NCBI RefSeq assembly: GCF_034274695.1 | Contig: NZ_CP128362.1 | Location: 4,094,501 to 4,158,500, forward strand | DNA: 64,000 nt | Direction of reading: 5' to 3' | Source of the DNA: Chitinophaga sp. LS1 | Lineage (GTDB): Bacteria > Bacteroidota > Bacteroidia > Chitinophagales > Chitinophagaceae | Shown: piece after piece, positions 16,891-26,077 of the stretch | Position numbering within the stretch: the stretch's first letter is position 1 | Layout: each line of letters opens with the position of its first letter | Notes under the pieces: generated by a model | What the model was told of the DNA's origin: nothing | Databases searched by the model: none | What the model saw: only the letters and a program-made list of their open reading frames with translations | Position numbers and translations under genes: made by a program

Positions 16891-18198
16891 ATGCGCCGGA
16901 TTTTAATCATTTTTCTCATTAGTTGTAGTCTGACAGCAGGAGCCCAGAGCACCTTATCCTTTCGCTCGCTCAATGAAGTCTTTGTATACGCTGATGCGCA
17001 TAGCGTCACTTTCAAAAACGCTACCCAACAGGTGCTGATGAATAAATATCAGACCCTGGCGGCAAAACTGGACAGATGGAAGCTCAAAGGTGATGCAAAC
17101 CTCACAAGCACTGACAATACCAAACTGGGTGTCACCTTTATTCCTGCTGAGATCTTCGGAGGCCCTGCTGGTACCTACAGACAGGTGACCTTTGGACAGC
17201 AATATGTAACCAGCGCGAACTTTGCTCCGCAGATAGACATCCTCAATCCCTTTTCCATGGCGCAGGTCAGAACGGCCCGTGCCAGCGAACAGGTGACAAA
17301 TGCCACGAACCTGCTCAATAAGAAAAGTTTGTACGAAAGTGTGGCCGGTGCATATTATAACATCCTCTCTTATCAGTGGCAGATAAAGGTTACGAAGAAC
17401 AGTCTTGATAATGCAGATACGCTCACTGCCATCATGGTGAACAAACAACAGGAAGGCATTGCCAGACAGCAGGATGTGAACAATGCAAAAGCAAACCAGC
17501 TATCCATACAGGATAAACTGCAACAACTGGAAGTGAACCTGGAAGAACAATACAGCAGCCTGAAACTACTCTGTGATATGGATCCTAATACCCCCATCAC
17601 TATTGAGGAAACCGCTGATCAGGGTAATTTCGATGCGAGCCTGACCGCTACCGGTTACCTCACCCAATTACAATCTGAGTGGCAGTTAAAATATCAGGAA
17701 GCAGACCTGCGTGCCAATAAACGCTGGTTCCTGCCTACGGTGACCCTCTTCAGCAGCCTGGGGTGGCAGCAGAACACCAACAACCATCCTTTTGATGGCA
17801 GCAGATGGATCAACAGTAGCTATGTAGGTGTGAAGGTGGCCATACCTATCCTCCCTGATGTAGGCAAGGTGGCAGCTGTGCGCTATGATCGTATCAATGT
17901 TGCTGTAGCGAAGAATAATTTTGAACATGCAGCCCGTCAGGATAGTGTGAACAACCAGCAATTGCAGCTCGAATATCAGAAGGCTTTCAAAAGCGCCCGG
18001 CTGGCGGGTGAAATCGCTGCGCTAAAAGAAGATTCCTACTACAAAAACCTGAATATCTATAAAGAAGGGATTCTCTCCGCCACGGACCTGTTCACCGCCT
18101 TTAACGACTGGTTGAACAACAGTCTGAATGCTGTATCCCAACAGGCTAACAGCGACTATGCAAAATCAAAGATCATGATTAATAATATTGTCAAATGA
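16891..18198 (+). CDS. TolC-family outer-membrane efflux protein
   Basis: A 435-residue protein with a signal peptide (MRRILIIFLISCSLTAGAQ) and long amphipathic helices typical of TolC-type channels. Examples are the stretch from SLYESVAGAYYNILS through IARQQDVNNAKANQL, and its counterpart near the C terminus. It would form the outer-membrane duct of a tripartite exporter. It overlaps the adaptor gene by 4 nt and lies in the order channel, adaptor, permease, ATPase, directly after a LytTR two-component pair. The substrate is unknown. Confidence 0.85.
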   Translation: MRRILIIFLISCSLTAGAQSTLSFRSLNEVFVYADAHSVTFKNATQQVLMNKYQTLAAKLDRWKLKGDANLTSTDNTKLGVTFIPAEIFGGPAGTYRQVTFGQQYVTSANFAPQIDILNPFSMAQVRTARASEQVTNATNLLNKKSLYESVAGAYYNILSYQWQIKVTKNSLDNADTLTAIMVNKQQEGIARQQDVNNAKANQLSIQDKLQQLEVNLEEQYSSLKLLCDMDPNTPITIEETADQGNFDASLTATGYLTQLQSEWQLKYQEADLRANKRWFLPTVTLFSSLGWQQNTNNHPFDGSRWINSSYVGVKVAIPILPDVGKVAAVRYDRINVAVAKNNFEHAARQDSVNNQQLQLEYQKAFKSARLAGEIAALKEDSYYKNLNIYKEGILSATDLFTAFNDWLNNSLNAVSQQANSDYAKSKIMINNIVK

Positions 18199-19289
18199 AC
18201 ATACAGCAAACTATTGGGATCTTCACTGCATGCCTGATCTTTTCTGCCTGTGGTCAGAAAACGGCGCCTGTCAAACCTGTGCACAAAGACCTGACTGAAA
18301 TGGTATTTGCCTCCGGTGTGCTGGAAGCCGATGATCAGAACAACCTCACTGCACAAACAGATGGTTACCTCATCAAACTGGATTTTAAAGAAGGAGACAT
18401 GGTCAATGCCGGTCAGCTACTGGCAGTCATTGACAACAGCCAGAACATCATCAATGCACAAAGCGCCGGCGCCCTCCACAACATTGCAAGAGAGAATACC
18501 CTGCCTACAGCGCCTGCTTTGCAACAGATCAGTGCCAATATCACTGCTGCCAGAGAAAAACTCCGTCTGGACCAGTTGCAGGCAGACAGGTACAAACGTC
18601 TCATGGAAAGCAACAGCGTATCTAAGCTGGAATATGAAAATACCCAGCTCACCCTCGCTACTTCTCAGGCCAACCTGAAAGCACTGGAAGACCAGTATAA
18701 TACACAGCTGGTAACTGCGAGACAACAGGAAGTTACACAGCGCTCCATGAGTGACGTGAACCGGGTGATCAAAGAACAGAACCTGATCAAAGCGGTGATC
18801 AGCGGACAGATATACGAGAAGAAAAAACAACTGGGTGATTATGTACGTAAAGGTGATGTGATCGCCGTGATCGCGAACCCACAGCTCATATACGCCCGCC
18901 TGAATGTGGATGAAACCAATATGGCAAAAGTAAAAGTAGGTGAAGAAGCCGCTATCCAGTTGAACACCAACAAAGGACATATTTACAAAGGCACTGTACA
19001 CGAGATCCTGCCATCTTTTGAAACTTCCAGCCAGTCATTCATCGTAAAGGCATACTTTACAGACAGTCTTGATTTCAGGATCACCGGCACACAACTGGAA
19101 GCCAACATCATTGTCGGCGAAAAGAAAAATGCACTGGTTATACCCCGCAGCTATTTATCTTATGGCAATAAGGTCACGCTGAAAGGGAAAGGAGCTATCG
19201 TAGTTCAGACCGGCATCATATCCAACGACTGGGTAGAAGTGACCGGCGGCCTGACAGAAAATGATGAACTGGTACCTGAAAAAAAATAA
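18195..19289 (+). CDS. HlyD/MacA-like periplasmic adaptor lipoprotein
   Basis: The 364-residue protein begins with a lipoprotein signal (LIFSAC, lipidated cysteine near residue 19). It then has a biotinyl-lipoyl-like half motif (TDGYLIKLDFKEGDMVNAGQ), a coiled-coil hairpin (roughly residues 95-200) and the second half-motif with VRKGDVIAVIANPQLIYARL. This is the membrane-fusion protein that links an inner-membrane pump to a TolC channel. It is coupled by overlap to the TolC gene and abuts the permease gene (the next start follows its stop directly). Confidence 0.88.
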   Translation: MNIQQTIGIFTACLIFSACGQKTAPVKPVHKDLTEMVFASGVLEADDQNNLTAQTDGYLIKLDFKEGDMVNAGQLLAVIDNSQNIINAQSAGALHNIARENTLPTAPALQQISANITAAREKLRLDQLQADRYKRLMESNSVSKLEYENTQLTLATSQANLKALEDQYNTQLVTARQQEVTQRSMSDVNRVIKEQNLIKAVISGQIYEKKKQLGDYVRKGDVIAVIANPQLIYARLNVDETNMAKVKVGEEAAIQLNTNKGHIYKGTVHEILPSFETSSQSFIVKAYFTDSLDFRITGTQLEANIIVGEKKNALVIPRSYLSYGNKVTLKGKGAIVVQTGIISNDWVEVTGGLTENDELVPEKK

Positions 19290-20531
19290 GTGATGAGATA
19301 CCGTCATAATATCAATTCTGAAATCTCCATGACCTACATCGTCACTAAGAAAAAGTTGACGTTGGTAGCGGCATTGGGTGTTACGATCGGGATTGCGATC
19401 TACATCTTCATGAACTCGATGATGGTGGGATTTGATAAGAAATCGACAGAGCTGGTATTCAGAAGTACGGCACATATCCGGGTGTATAAAGATGAGGTGA
19501 TGAGTCTGCCTTTATTGCCAGAGAAGGGCAGCAACTTACCTGTGATCATCAATCCCAGTGTAGTGCCGGAGAGTGACAAGATCGTAGATCCTGAGAAAAT
19601 TATATCCCTGCTCAGACAGCAGCCGGATGTAACGATGGTAACACCTCAGGTTACTGTCAGTGTATTTTACAATAACGGCAAATCCCAGATCACAGGTACT
19701 TCCTATGGCGTAAGGATTGCAGAGGCAGATAAGATGTTCAATATTGGTACTACTGTGGTGGAAGGGTCTATCCAGGACCTGAAGAATACCCCCAATGGTA
19801 TACTGCTGGGAGTGGGCATTGCAGCAAAGATGAGTGTGCGGCCGGGCGATAACATTACCATTACCTCTTCCCGGAATGTGACCAAGGTGATGAAGGTAGT
19901 GGGGCTTTTCCAGTCAAACAACTCCCAGATCGATAAGACCAAGTCTTACATTAATATCAGCGCCGCCCAGCAACTCCTGCAGGAAGGGGCCGGGTATGTA
20001 AGCGATATCAATGTTTCGGTCACTAACCCGGACAATGCCGCTAATTATTCAGCGAAGTTCTCTGACCTCACAGGGTATAAGGCAGAAGACTGGAAAGCTG
20101 CCAATGCCACACTGGTAGCAGCATCCAATATGCGCCGGATCATGATCACGGTCATTGCGCTCTCCATCCTGCTGGTGGCCGGGTTTGGTATTTACAATAT
20201 CCTGAATATGACTATCACCCAGAAGATCAATGATATAGCTATTCTGAAAGCCATGGGTTTCCGGGGCAGGGATGTGGTACGCATATTTGTACAACAGGCT
20301 ATGATCATTGGCATGATCGGTATTCTGATAGGTGTATTGCTGGCGGTATTGCTGGTATTCCAGTTGTCCAGGACCTATGTGGGCGGGGATATTGGTTATT
20401 TCCCCATTCGCTTTGAATGGCCCGTATTTTTCAGGGGGCTGATATTCGGACTGATCGTGACCCTGGGTGCCGGGTATATTCCGGCAAAGAAGGCGGCAAA
20501 CGTAGACCCGGTATCTATTTTCAGGCGGTAA
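19290..20531 (+). CDS. MacB/FtsX-type ABC transporter permease
   Basis: A 413-residue permease with one N-terminal membrane helix (about residues 25-42), a large periplasmic domain and three C-terminal helices (about 275-300, 330-355 and 380-400). This is the four-helix plan of MacB, LolC and FtsX permeases. The C terminus (GYIPAKKAANVDPVSIFR) matches the family's usual ending. Translation may begin at GTG 19290 or ATG 19293, and both sit right after the adaptor's stop. Unlike MacB, the ATPase is a separate protein encoded just downstream. It likely drives export of a peptide, lipid or drug by mechanotransmission across the periplasm. Confidence 0.87.
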   Translation: MMRYRHNINSEISMTYIVTKKKLTLVAALGVTIGIAIYIFMNSMMVGFDKKSTELVFRSTAHIRVYKDEVMSLPLLPEKGSNLPVIINPSVVPESDKIVDPEKIISLLRQQPDVTMVTPQVTVSVFYNNGKSQITGTSYGVRIAEADKMFNIGTTVVEGSIQDLKNTPNGILLGVGIAAKMSVRPGDNITITSSRNVTKVMKVVGLFQSNNSQIDKTKSYINISAAQQLLQEGAGYVSDINVSVTNPDNAANYSAKFSDLTGYKAEDWKAANATLVAASNMRRIMITVIALSILLVAGFGIYNILNMTITQKINDIAILKAMGFRGRDVVRIFVQQAMIIGMIGILIGVLLAVLLVFQLSRTYVGGDIGYFPIRFEWPVFFRGLIFGLIVTLGAGYIPAKKAANVDPVSIFRR

Positions 20532-20542
20532 AAATTACGACT

Positions 20543-21244
20543 ATGCAAAGAGAGCTCATGCTGGAAGCAGAAAATATCGGGAAGTATTTTTATGACCCGG
20601 TAAAATTTAGGGTGCTGAATGATATTTCTTTTAAAGTATATAGAGGAGAATTTGTAACATTGGTAGGAAAATCGGGGAGTGGAAAGTCCACTTTGCTGTA
20701 TATTTTGAGCACGATGGATACTGATTATGAGGGTAAATTGCACATCCATGGGGAGGAAACCACCGGCCAAAGGCAAAATAACCTGGCCGCCCTGCGGAAT
20801 GAGAAGATTGGATTTGTGTTTCAGTTCCATTATCTTTTACCCGAATTTAGCTGTCTGAAAAATGTGATGATACCGGCATTGCGGTTAGGAAAGTATTCCA
20901 GGCAGGAAATAGAGGATAGGGCTTACCAGAAACTGACCCTGCTGGGACTACAGGATCAGGCACTGAAACCTGCCTCCAAGTTATCAGGAGGCCAACAACA
21001 AAGGGTCGCCATTGCCAGGGCCCTGATCAATGATCCCCTGATTATAATGGGGGATGAGCCGACTGGAAACCTTGATTCAAAAAATTCACAAATCGTATTT
21101 GATACATTTAAACAACTGGCGCACGAATATAACCAGACGATCATAGCAGTAACGCACGACAATGATTTCGCAGAACGCTCTGACCGTACCATTGAGATGC
21201 AGGATGGCGCAATCATTTCTACCGCGAAGGAGTTTGGAAAATAG
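20543..21244 (+). CDS. ABC transporter ATP-binding protein (MacB/LolD type)
   Basis: From ATG 20543 this is a 233-residue ATPase. Walker A is GKSGSGKST, the signature is LSGGQQQR, Walker B is IIMGDEPTG with the D-loop GNLDS, and the switch histidine lies in AVTHD. The longer frame from 20417 would overlap the permease gene deeply, so I rejected it. Sequence and size match the LolD/MacB group, which pairs with FtsX-like permeases, fitting the gene just upstream. It is the last gene of the efflux operon. Confidence 0.92.
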   Translation: MQRELMLEAENIGKYFYDPVKFRVLNDISFKVYRGEFVTLVGKSGSGKSTLLYILSTMDTDYEGKLHIHGEETTGQRQNNLAALRNEKIGFVFQFHYLLPEFSCLKNVMIPALRLGKYSRQEIEDRAYQKLTLLGLQDQALKPASKLSGGQQQRVAIARALINDPLIIMGDEPTGNLDSKNSQIVFDTFKQLAHEYNQTIIAVTHDNDFAERSDRTIEMQDGAIISTAKEFGK

Positions 21245-21287
21245 GAACTGCAACAGGAAGCCTTGTAAAAATAAAACCCGATAGGTA

Positions 21288-21310
21288 GTACTTCCGGACG
21301 CGGAAGCACT
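21288..21310 (+). other. Small hairpin between the ATPase and the receptor gene
   Basis: AGTACTTCCG and CGGAAGCACT form a 10-bp stem with one mismatch and a short loop, 9 nt before the receptor's start. It has no T-run, so it may modulate expression instead of ending transcription. Confidence 0.35.
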
Positions 21311-21319
21311 GCCACATAA

Positions 21320-23647
21320 ATGAATATGAGTAAGCCTCTTATCATTACCTGTTGTGTGTTATTGTCATGTTTAGGAGCGATTGCACAGGCAAAATTTACT
21401 ATCAGCGGAACCATCAGATCAAAGAAAACCGGGGAAACCATTATTGGTGCTACTGTGCACGTAGCGGGTCAATCCATCGGAACTGTCAGCAATGAGTATG
21501 GTTTTTATTCCCTCACCCTGCCCACAGGGACCTATACCATAGAGTTCAGTACGGTGGGGTTGCAACCGGTACAGGAAGAGATTGCGCTGACACAGCATAC
21601 GATCAGGAATATTGCGCTGGACGATGCAGCACAATCATTGAAGTCGGTGACGATTACGGCCAACACGAAGCAACGTAATCTAAGTACCCCCCAAATGGGT
21701 ATGGAACAACTGACGACAAAGGAGATGAAGAATATTCCGGTATTGCTGGGAGAAAAGGATGTGTTGAAAACGATCCAGTTACTACCGGGTATTAAATCAG
21801 CCGGCGATGGCAACAGTGGGTTCTATGTACGGGGTGGTGGGGCAGACCAGAACCTGATTTTATTGGATGAAGCACCCGTGTACAATGCTTCACATCTGTT
21901 TGGTTTCTTTTCTACATTTAATTCTGATGCCATCAAAGATGTGACGGTATACAAGGGAGGCATGCCTGCTCAATACGGTGGCCGACTTTCGTCTGTACTG
22001 GATATTAAGATGAATGACGGCAATAACCAGGATTATAATGTAAGTGGCGGCATCGGGTTGATCTCTTCCAAAATAAATATCGAAGGACCTTTGCAAAAGG
22101 ATAAGTCTTCTTTTCTGGTGTCTGCCAGAAGAACATATGTGGATCTTTTCCTGCGTTTATCAAATGACTCCTCTATCAGGAATAACAGCCTTTATTTTTA
22201 TGACCTCAATGCCAAGCTGAATTACCAGCTGGGTAAAAGGGACCGTTTGTTTGCTTCCGGGTATTTCGGGGCGGATAACCTGGTCGTGGGAAATAACTTT
22301 GGATTGAAATGGGGAAATAGCACTGGTACCCTGAGATGGAACCATATTTACAGTAGCAAAATGTTCTCCAACACCTCCCTGATCTTTAGTAATTACAATT
22401 ATAAGATCAATGTAAAGAGTGGGGCGAACGATGTGAATATCTTCTCGCAGATCCGTGACTGGAACCTGAAGGAAGAATTACAATATTATATCAGCCAGCG
22501 ACATAACCTGCGTATTGGTTTCAATACCATTTATCATACTATGCGACCGGGAGAGATCACGTCTTCACAGTTATCTAATTTTAATTCATCCCGTTTGCAA
22601 CAGCGGTATTCATGGGAGAATGCTGTGTATTTATCTGATGTGTGGAAAGCAACGGATAAATTAGATTTGTCTTATGGCGCACGCCTTACGGCATTCAGTA
22701 TACTGGGTGCCGGTGATTTTTTTAATATAGATGCAGATGGGAATATACTGGATACACTGCATTATAAGAGTGGCGAGTTTGTAAAGACCTATATTAACCT
22801 GGAACCCCGGCTGGCAGCCAGTTATAAGCTCACGGATATTTCTTCAGTAAAAGCTTCTTATGCACGGAATGTGCAGAACCTGCACCTGATTTCAAACAGT
22901 ACATCTTCCAGCCCTACAGATCGTTGGGTAGCGAGTACGAACATTATCAAACCGGAAATATCAGACCAGGTATCGTTGGGTTATTATAAAAACCTGGCGG
23001 GGAATAAGTATGAGTTGACAGTAGAAACCTATTATAAGACCATGCAGCACCAGATCGATTACCGGGATGGGGCAGATGTGCTGAATAATGATGCGATAGA
23101 AACACAATTGTTATTTGGGAAAGGCCGTGCGTATGGTATAGAGTGGCTGTTAAAAAAGAAGGCAGGCAGACTGACCGGATGGGTGAGTTATACATTGTCA
23201 AAGACACAAAGGAAGATAGATGGGATTAACAATGGGGAATGGTATAATGCGCGGCAGGACAGAACCCATGACATTGCAGTAGTGGGCATGTACCAGTTGA
23301 ATGAGAAATGGTCCCTGAGTGCGAACTGGGTGTATTATACAGGAGATGCGGTAACTTTCCCCAGTGGTAAATACCTGATCAACAATACAGTGTATTATTA
23401 CTATACAGAGCGGAATGGCTATCGTATGCCGGCTTATCACAGGTTGGATCTGGGAGCGACAAAACAGTTGCGCAAGCGGGGCAGGTATTCTTCAGAGCTG
23501 GCTTTCAGTTTGTATAATGCGTATGGCAGGGAGAATGCGTATACTATTACCTTCAGGCAAAGTAAGGACGATCCGAATAAGACAGAAGCCGTGAGGACGT
23601 CATTGTTCAGGTTTGTACCTTCTATTTCATACAACTTTAAATTCTAG
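21320..23647 (+). CDS. TonB-dependent receptor
   Basis: The 775-residue outer-membrane receptor has a signal peptide (about residues 1-22). A carboxypeptidase-regulatory-like domain follows (FTISGTIRSKKTGETIIGAT, about 25-105), then the plug (LLPGIKSAGDGNSGFYVRGG ... LILLDEAPVYNASHLFGFF) and a 22-strand barrel ending in FVPSISYNFKF. It imports an unidentified ligand with energy from TonB. The DUF4249 gene starts at its stop, a pairing common in Bacteroidota. It lies behind the efflux operon, with only a small hairpin between, so the two may share a signal. Confidence 0.9.
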   Translation: MNMSKPLIITCCVLLSCLGAIAQAKFTISGTIRSKKTGETIIGATVHVAGQSIGTVSNEYGFYSLTLPTGTYTIEFSTVGLQPVQEEIALTQHTIRNIALDDAAQSLKSVTITANTKQRNLSTPQMGMEQLTTKEMKNIPVLLGEKDVLKTIQLLPGIKSAGDGNSGFYVRGGGADQNLILLDEAPVYNASHLFGFFSTFNSDAIKDVTVYKGGMPAQYGGRLSSVLDIKMNDGNNQDYNVSGGIGLISSKINIEGPLQKDKSSFLVSARRTYVDLFLRLSNDSSIRNNSLYFYDLNAKLNYQLGKRDRLFASGYFGADNLVVGNNFGLKWGNSTGTLRWNHIYSSKMFSNTSLIFSNYNYKINVKSGANDVNIFSQIRDWNLKEELQYYISQRHNLRIGFNTIYHTMRPGEITSSQLSNFNSSRLQQRYSWENAVYLSDVWKATDKLDLSYGARLTAFSILGAGDFFNIDADGNILDTLHYKSGEFVKTYINLEPRLAASYKLTDISSVKASYARNVQNLHLISNSTSSSPTDRWVASTNIIKPEISDQVSLGYYKNLAGNKYELTVETYYKTMQHQIDYRDGADVLNNDAIETQLLFGKGRAYGIEWLLKKKAGRLTGWVSYTLSKTQRKIDGINNGEWYNARQDRTHDIAVVGMYQLNEKWSLSANWVYYTGDAVTFPSGKYLINNTVYYYYTERNGYRMPAYHRLDLGATKQLRKRGRYSSELAFSLYNAYGRENAYTITFRQSKDDPNKTEAVRTSLFRFVPSISYNFKF

Positions 23648-24456
23648 TGGAGATGAAACAGTTGTTGTATATCGCGATCATAATTGTTTTTGGCGCCTGT
23701 CAGAAGGTGATAGATATTGATTTGAATAATGCAGCGAAGAAATATGTGATAGAGGGGGTGGTGACGGATGATGTGAATGGAGTGAGTGTGAAGATATCGC
23801 AGACGATGGACTTTAATGAGGATAATACCTTTGAAGGAGTAAGTGGAGCTACGGTGACCATTACTGCTGATAATGCGACGGAGTATGAGTTGCAGGAAAC
23901 AGCTACGGCCGGGGTGTATACAACCACGGGGTTCAAAGGAAAGGTGGGACATAGTTATAGTATGTATGTACAGATAGGTACGGATACATTTACGGCGGTA
24001 TCCACAATGCCGCGGGAGGTGTATTTTGATAGTCTGGCTTTGGTAGATAGGGTGGTGTTTGGCGAGACCAGAAGGGTGCCGGCAGTGTATTATTCAGATC
24101 CGGAAGGAAAAGGGAATTCCTATCATTTTGTGGAGTGGCACAATGGGGTGCAGGAGAGTACCATATTTGTGAGGAATGATGAGAATACGGATGGGAAGAG
24201 TTTGAGTATACAACTGGTATCATTTAGTAGTGATAGTGATGATGATGATAAGCAGATAAAGGCAGGGGATACGGTCTCGGTGGAGATGCAGTGTATAGAT
24301 CCTGTGGTGTATAAATACTGGTATAGTCTGGATGCGGGTGCAACAGGAGAGGGGCAGAGTGCTACGCCGGCGAACCCGGTGACGAATATAGTAGGGGGAG
24401 CGTTGGGGTATTTTAGTGCGCATAGTGTGCAGACGAGGACGATAGTGGCGGAGTAG
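23647..24456 (+). CDS. DUF4249 lipoprotein
   Basis: A 269-residue protein with a lipoprotein signal (IIVFGACQ), so it is anchored in a membrane, probably the outer one. The start is GTG 23647, overlapping the receptor stop, or ATG 23653. The body (VIEGVVTDDVNGVSVKISQT and GHSYSMYVQIGTDTFTA) fits the DUF4249 family, which regularly accompanies TonB-dependent receptors and may help bind the ligand. An acidic run (SDSDDDDK) lies near residue 200. Codon use is G-rich compared with the efflux genes. Function is inferred only from context. Confidence 0.75.
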   Translation: MEMKQLLYIAIIIVFGACQKVIDIDLNNAAKKYVIEGVVTDDVNGVSVKISQTMDFNEDNTFEGVSGATVTITADNATEYELQETATAGVYTTTGFKGKVGHSYSMYVQIGTDTFTAVSTMPREVYFDSLALVDRVVFGETRRVPAVYYSDPEGKGNSYHFVEWHNGVQESTIFVRNDENTDGKSLSIQLVSFSSDSDDDDKQIKAGDTVSVEMQCIDPVVYKYWYSLDAGATGEGQSATPANPVTNIVGGALGYFSAHSVQTRTIVAE

Positions 24457-24540
24457 AAAAACCTTTCTCTCTTCCATTCAAATCCATCCATTCGCTAACT
24501 GCAAAAAGAAATAAAACACTCGCTTGCAATCAAAGCTGCT

Positions 24541-24640
24541 CATTCTGCGCCAGCAGAAAAAAATTAAATTATCAAAACTACCCATTCGGTACCAGCATTC
24601 AATAATACTTTGCCATCAATTCCGTGCATTCGGCGCCAGC
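24541..24640. repeat. Three 14-bp direct repeats upstream of cydA
   Basis: CATTCTGCGCCAGC (24541-24554), CATTCGGTACCAGC (24583-24596) and CATTCGGCGCCAGC (24627-24640) are near-identical and begin 42 and 44 bp apart, about four helical turns. A weaker relative, CATTCGCTAACTGC, begins at 24489. They fill the otherwise non-coding 24457-24754 gap, and the nearest ends about 85 bp before the cydA promoter box. They may be regulator sites for the oxidase genes. Confidence 0.65.
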
Positions 24641-24723
24641 CCAAAAGTAAATACCCTTGTCTGCTGCAGCAGGTCAGAAAATTCTAACATGACTTTTATC
24701 ATCCCCTCATAATGTAGATTTAG

Positions 24724-24731
24724 TAGCTTTG
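24724..24731 (+). promoter_or_regulatory. -7 box TAGCTTTG for cydAB
   Basis: TAGCTTTG matches TAnnTTTG and lies 23 nt before the cydA ATG at 24755. Confidence 0.6.
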
Positions 24732-24754
24732 ACCCGTAATAACTCATCGCGCCA

Positions 24755-26077
24755 ATGAACGATTTTCTAGCAGCCAGATCACAAATGGCTTTATCGTTAG
24801 GTTTTCATATTGTCTTCTCCTGTATAGGCATGGTCATGCCATTCTTTATGGCCGTCGCTCACTTCCTTTACATCCGCACAGGCAATGATGTCTATAAGAA
24901 TATCACCCGTGCATGGAGTAAGGGTGTCGCCATCTTCTTCGCCACTGGCGCTGTATCCGGTACCGTACTCTCTTTCGAACTCGGCCTTCTCTGGCCTGAA
25001 TTCATGAAGTACGCCGGCCCGATCTTCGGCATGCCCTTCTCCTTAGAAGGTACCGCCTTTTTCATCGAAGCGATCGCCCTCGGTTTCTTCCTCTATGGCT
25101 GGGGACGATTCAATCCCTGGTTTCACTGGATCACCGGCGTAGTTGTAGGTATCAGCGGGTTAGTATCCGGTATACTGGTAGTTGCTGCCAATGCCTGGAT
25201 GAACAGTCCGGCAGGATTCGATTTCGTAAATGGACAATACCTGAATATAGATCCGATCAAAGCAATGTTCAATGACGCCTGGTTTTCACAGGCTCTGCAC
25301 ATGTGTATTGCGGCATTTGCTGCTACCGGTTTTGCCGTAGCAGGTATCCATGCCCTCATGATCTTACGAAGAAGGAACATCGCCTTTCATACCACCGCTT
25401 TCAGAATACCTGCTTTATTAGCCTGCATAGCAGCCCTGCTGCAACCCCTGAGCGGAGATATCTCTGCAAAAGACGTTGCACACAGACAGCCTGCAAAACT
25501 GGCGGCTATGGAAGCACATTTTAAGACCGAAGCAGCTTCTCCGCTGGTAATCGGGGGTATTCCTGACCCAGTGGCAAAAGAGGTGAAATATGGGCTTGAA
25601 ATACCCGGTTTACTGAGCTTTATGGTGTATGGTGATTTCCATACCCCTGTAACAGGGTTGGATCAGATACCTGAAAATGATCAGCCCCCGATTGCCATTA
25701 CGCACTACGCCTTCCAGATCATGGTGGGATTGGGGATGGTGATGCTGTTGATTGCTGTTTGTTATTTCGTAGCCATCATTAAGAAGAAGAGCTGGCTCAG
25801 AATGCCATGGCTGCTACGGCTGTTCGTCATCGCCACACCGATGGGATTTATTGCCGTAGAAGCCGGTTGGACAGTGACAGAAGTTGGCAGACAACCGTGG
25901 ATCATCAATGGTGTGATGCGCACGGCTGATGCAGTTACCCCTATGCCGGGGATTGCGTATTCCTTCTACATCTTTACAGCTGTGTACATTTCATTGTCCC
26001 TGATCGTGACATTCCTGTTGTACAGACAGATCCGGATGGTACCTGAGATTTATGATATTCAAACGCCTGCTTTATGA
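24755..26077 (+). CDS. cydA: Cytochrome bd oxidase subunit I
   Basis: The 440-residue subunit carries the haems of a bd-type quinol oxidase, which reduces oxygen to water with high affinity. H18 in GFHIVFS matches the haem d-side ligand, and the glutamates in SLEGTAFFIEA sit where the proton path lies. The histidine of QALHMCIAAFAATG fits the haem b558 ligand. The motif GWTVTEVGRQPW is intact. Its length and short Q-loop resemble the short-loop (Geobacillus/CIO-like) form, not the longer E. coli form. It overlaps cydB by 4 nt. Confidence 0.95.
   Translation: MNDFLAARSQMALSLGFHIVFSCIGMVMPFFMAVAHFLYIRTGNDVYKNITRAWSKGVAIFFATGAVSGTVLSFELGLLWPEFMKYAGPIFGMPFSLEGTAFFIEAIALGFFLYGWGRFNPWFHWITGVVVGISGLVSGILVVAANAWMNSPAGFDFVNGQYLNIDPIKAMFNDAWFSQALHMCIAAFAATGFAVAGIHALMILRRRNIAFHTTAFRIPALLACIAALLQPLSGDISAKDVAHRQPAKLAAMEAHFKTEAASPLVIGGIPDPVAKEVKYGLEIPGLLSFMVYGDFHTPVTGLDQIPENDQPPIAITHYAFQIMVGLGMVMLLIAVCYFVAIIKKKSWLRMPWLLRLFVIATPMGFIAVEAGWTVTEVGRQPWIINGVMRTADAVTPMPGIAYSFYIFTAVYISLSLIVTFLLYRQIRMVPEIYDIQTPAL

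Noticed and set aside
24524-24712. 62-codon frame in front of cydA
   Set aside because: It begins without a good start context, consists of low-complexity sequence and runs through the direct repeats.
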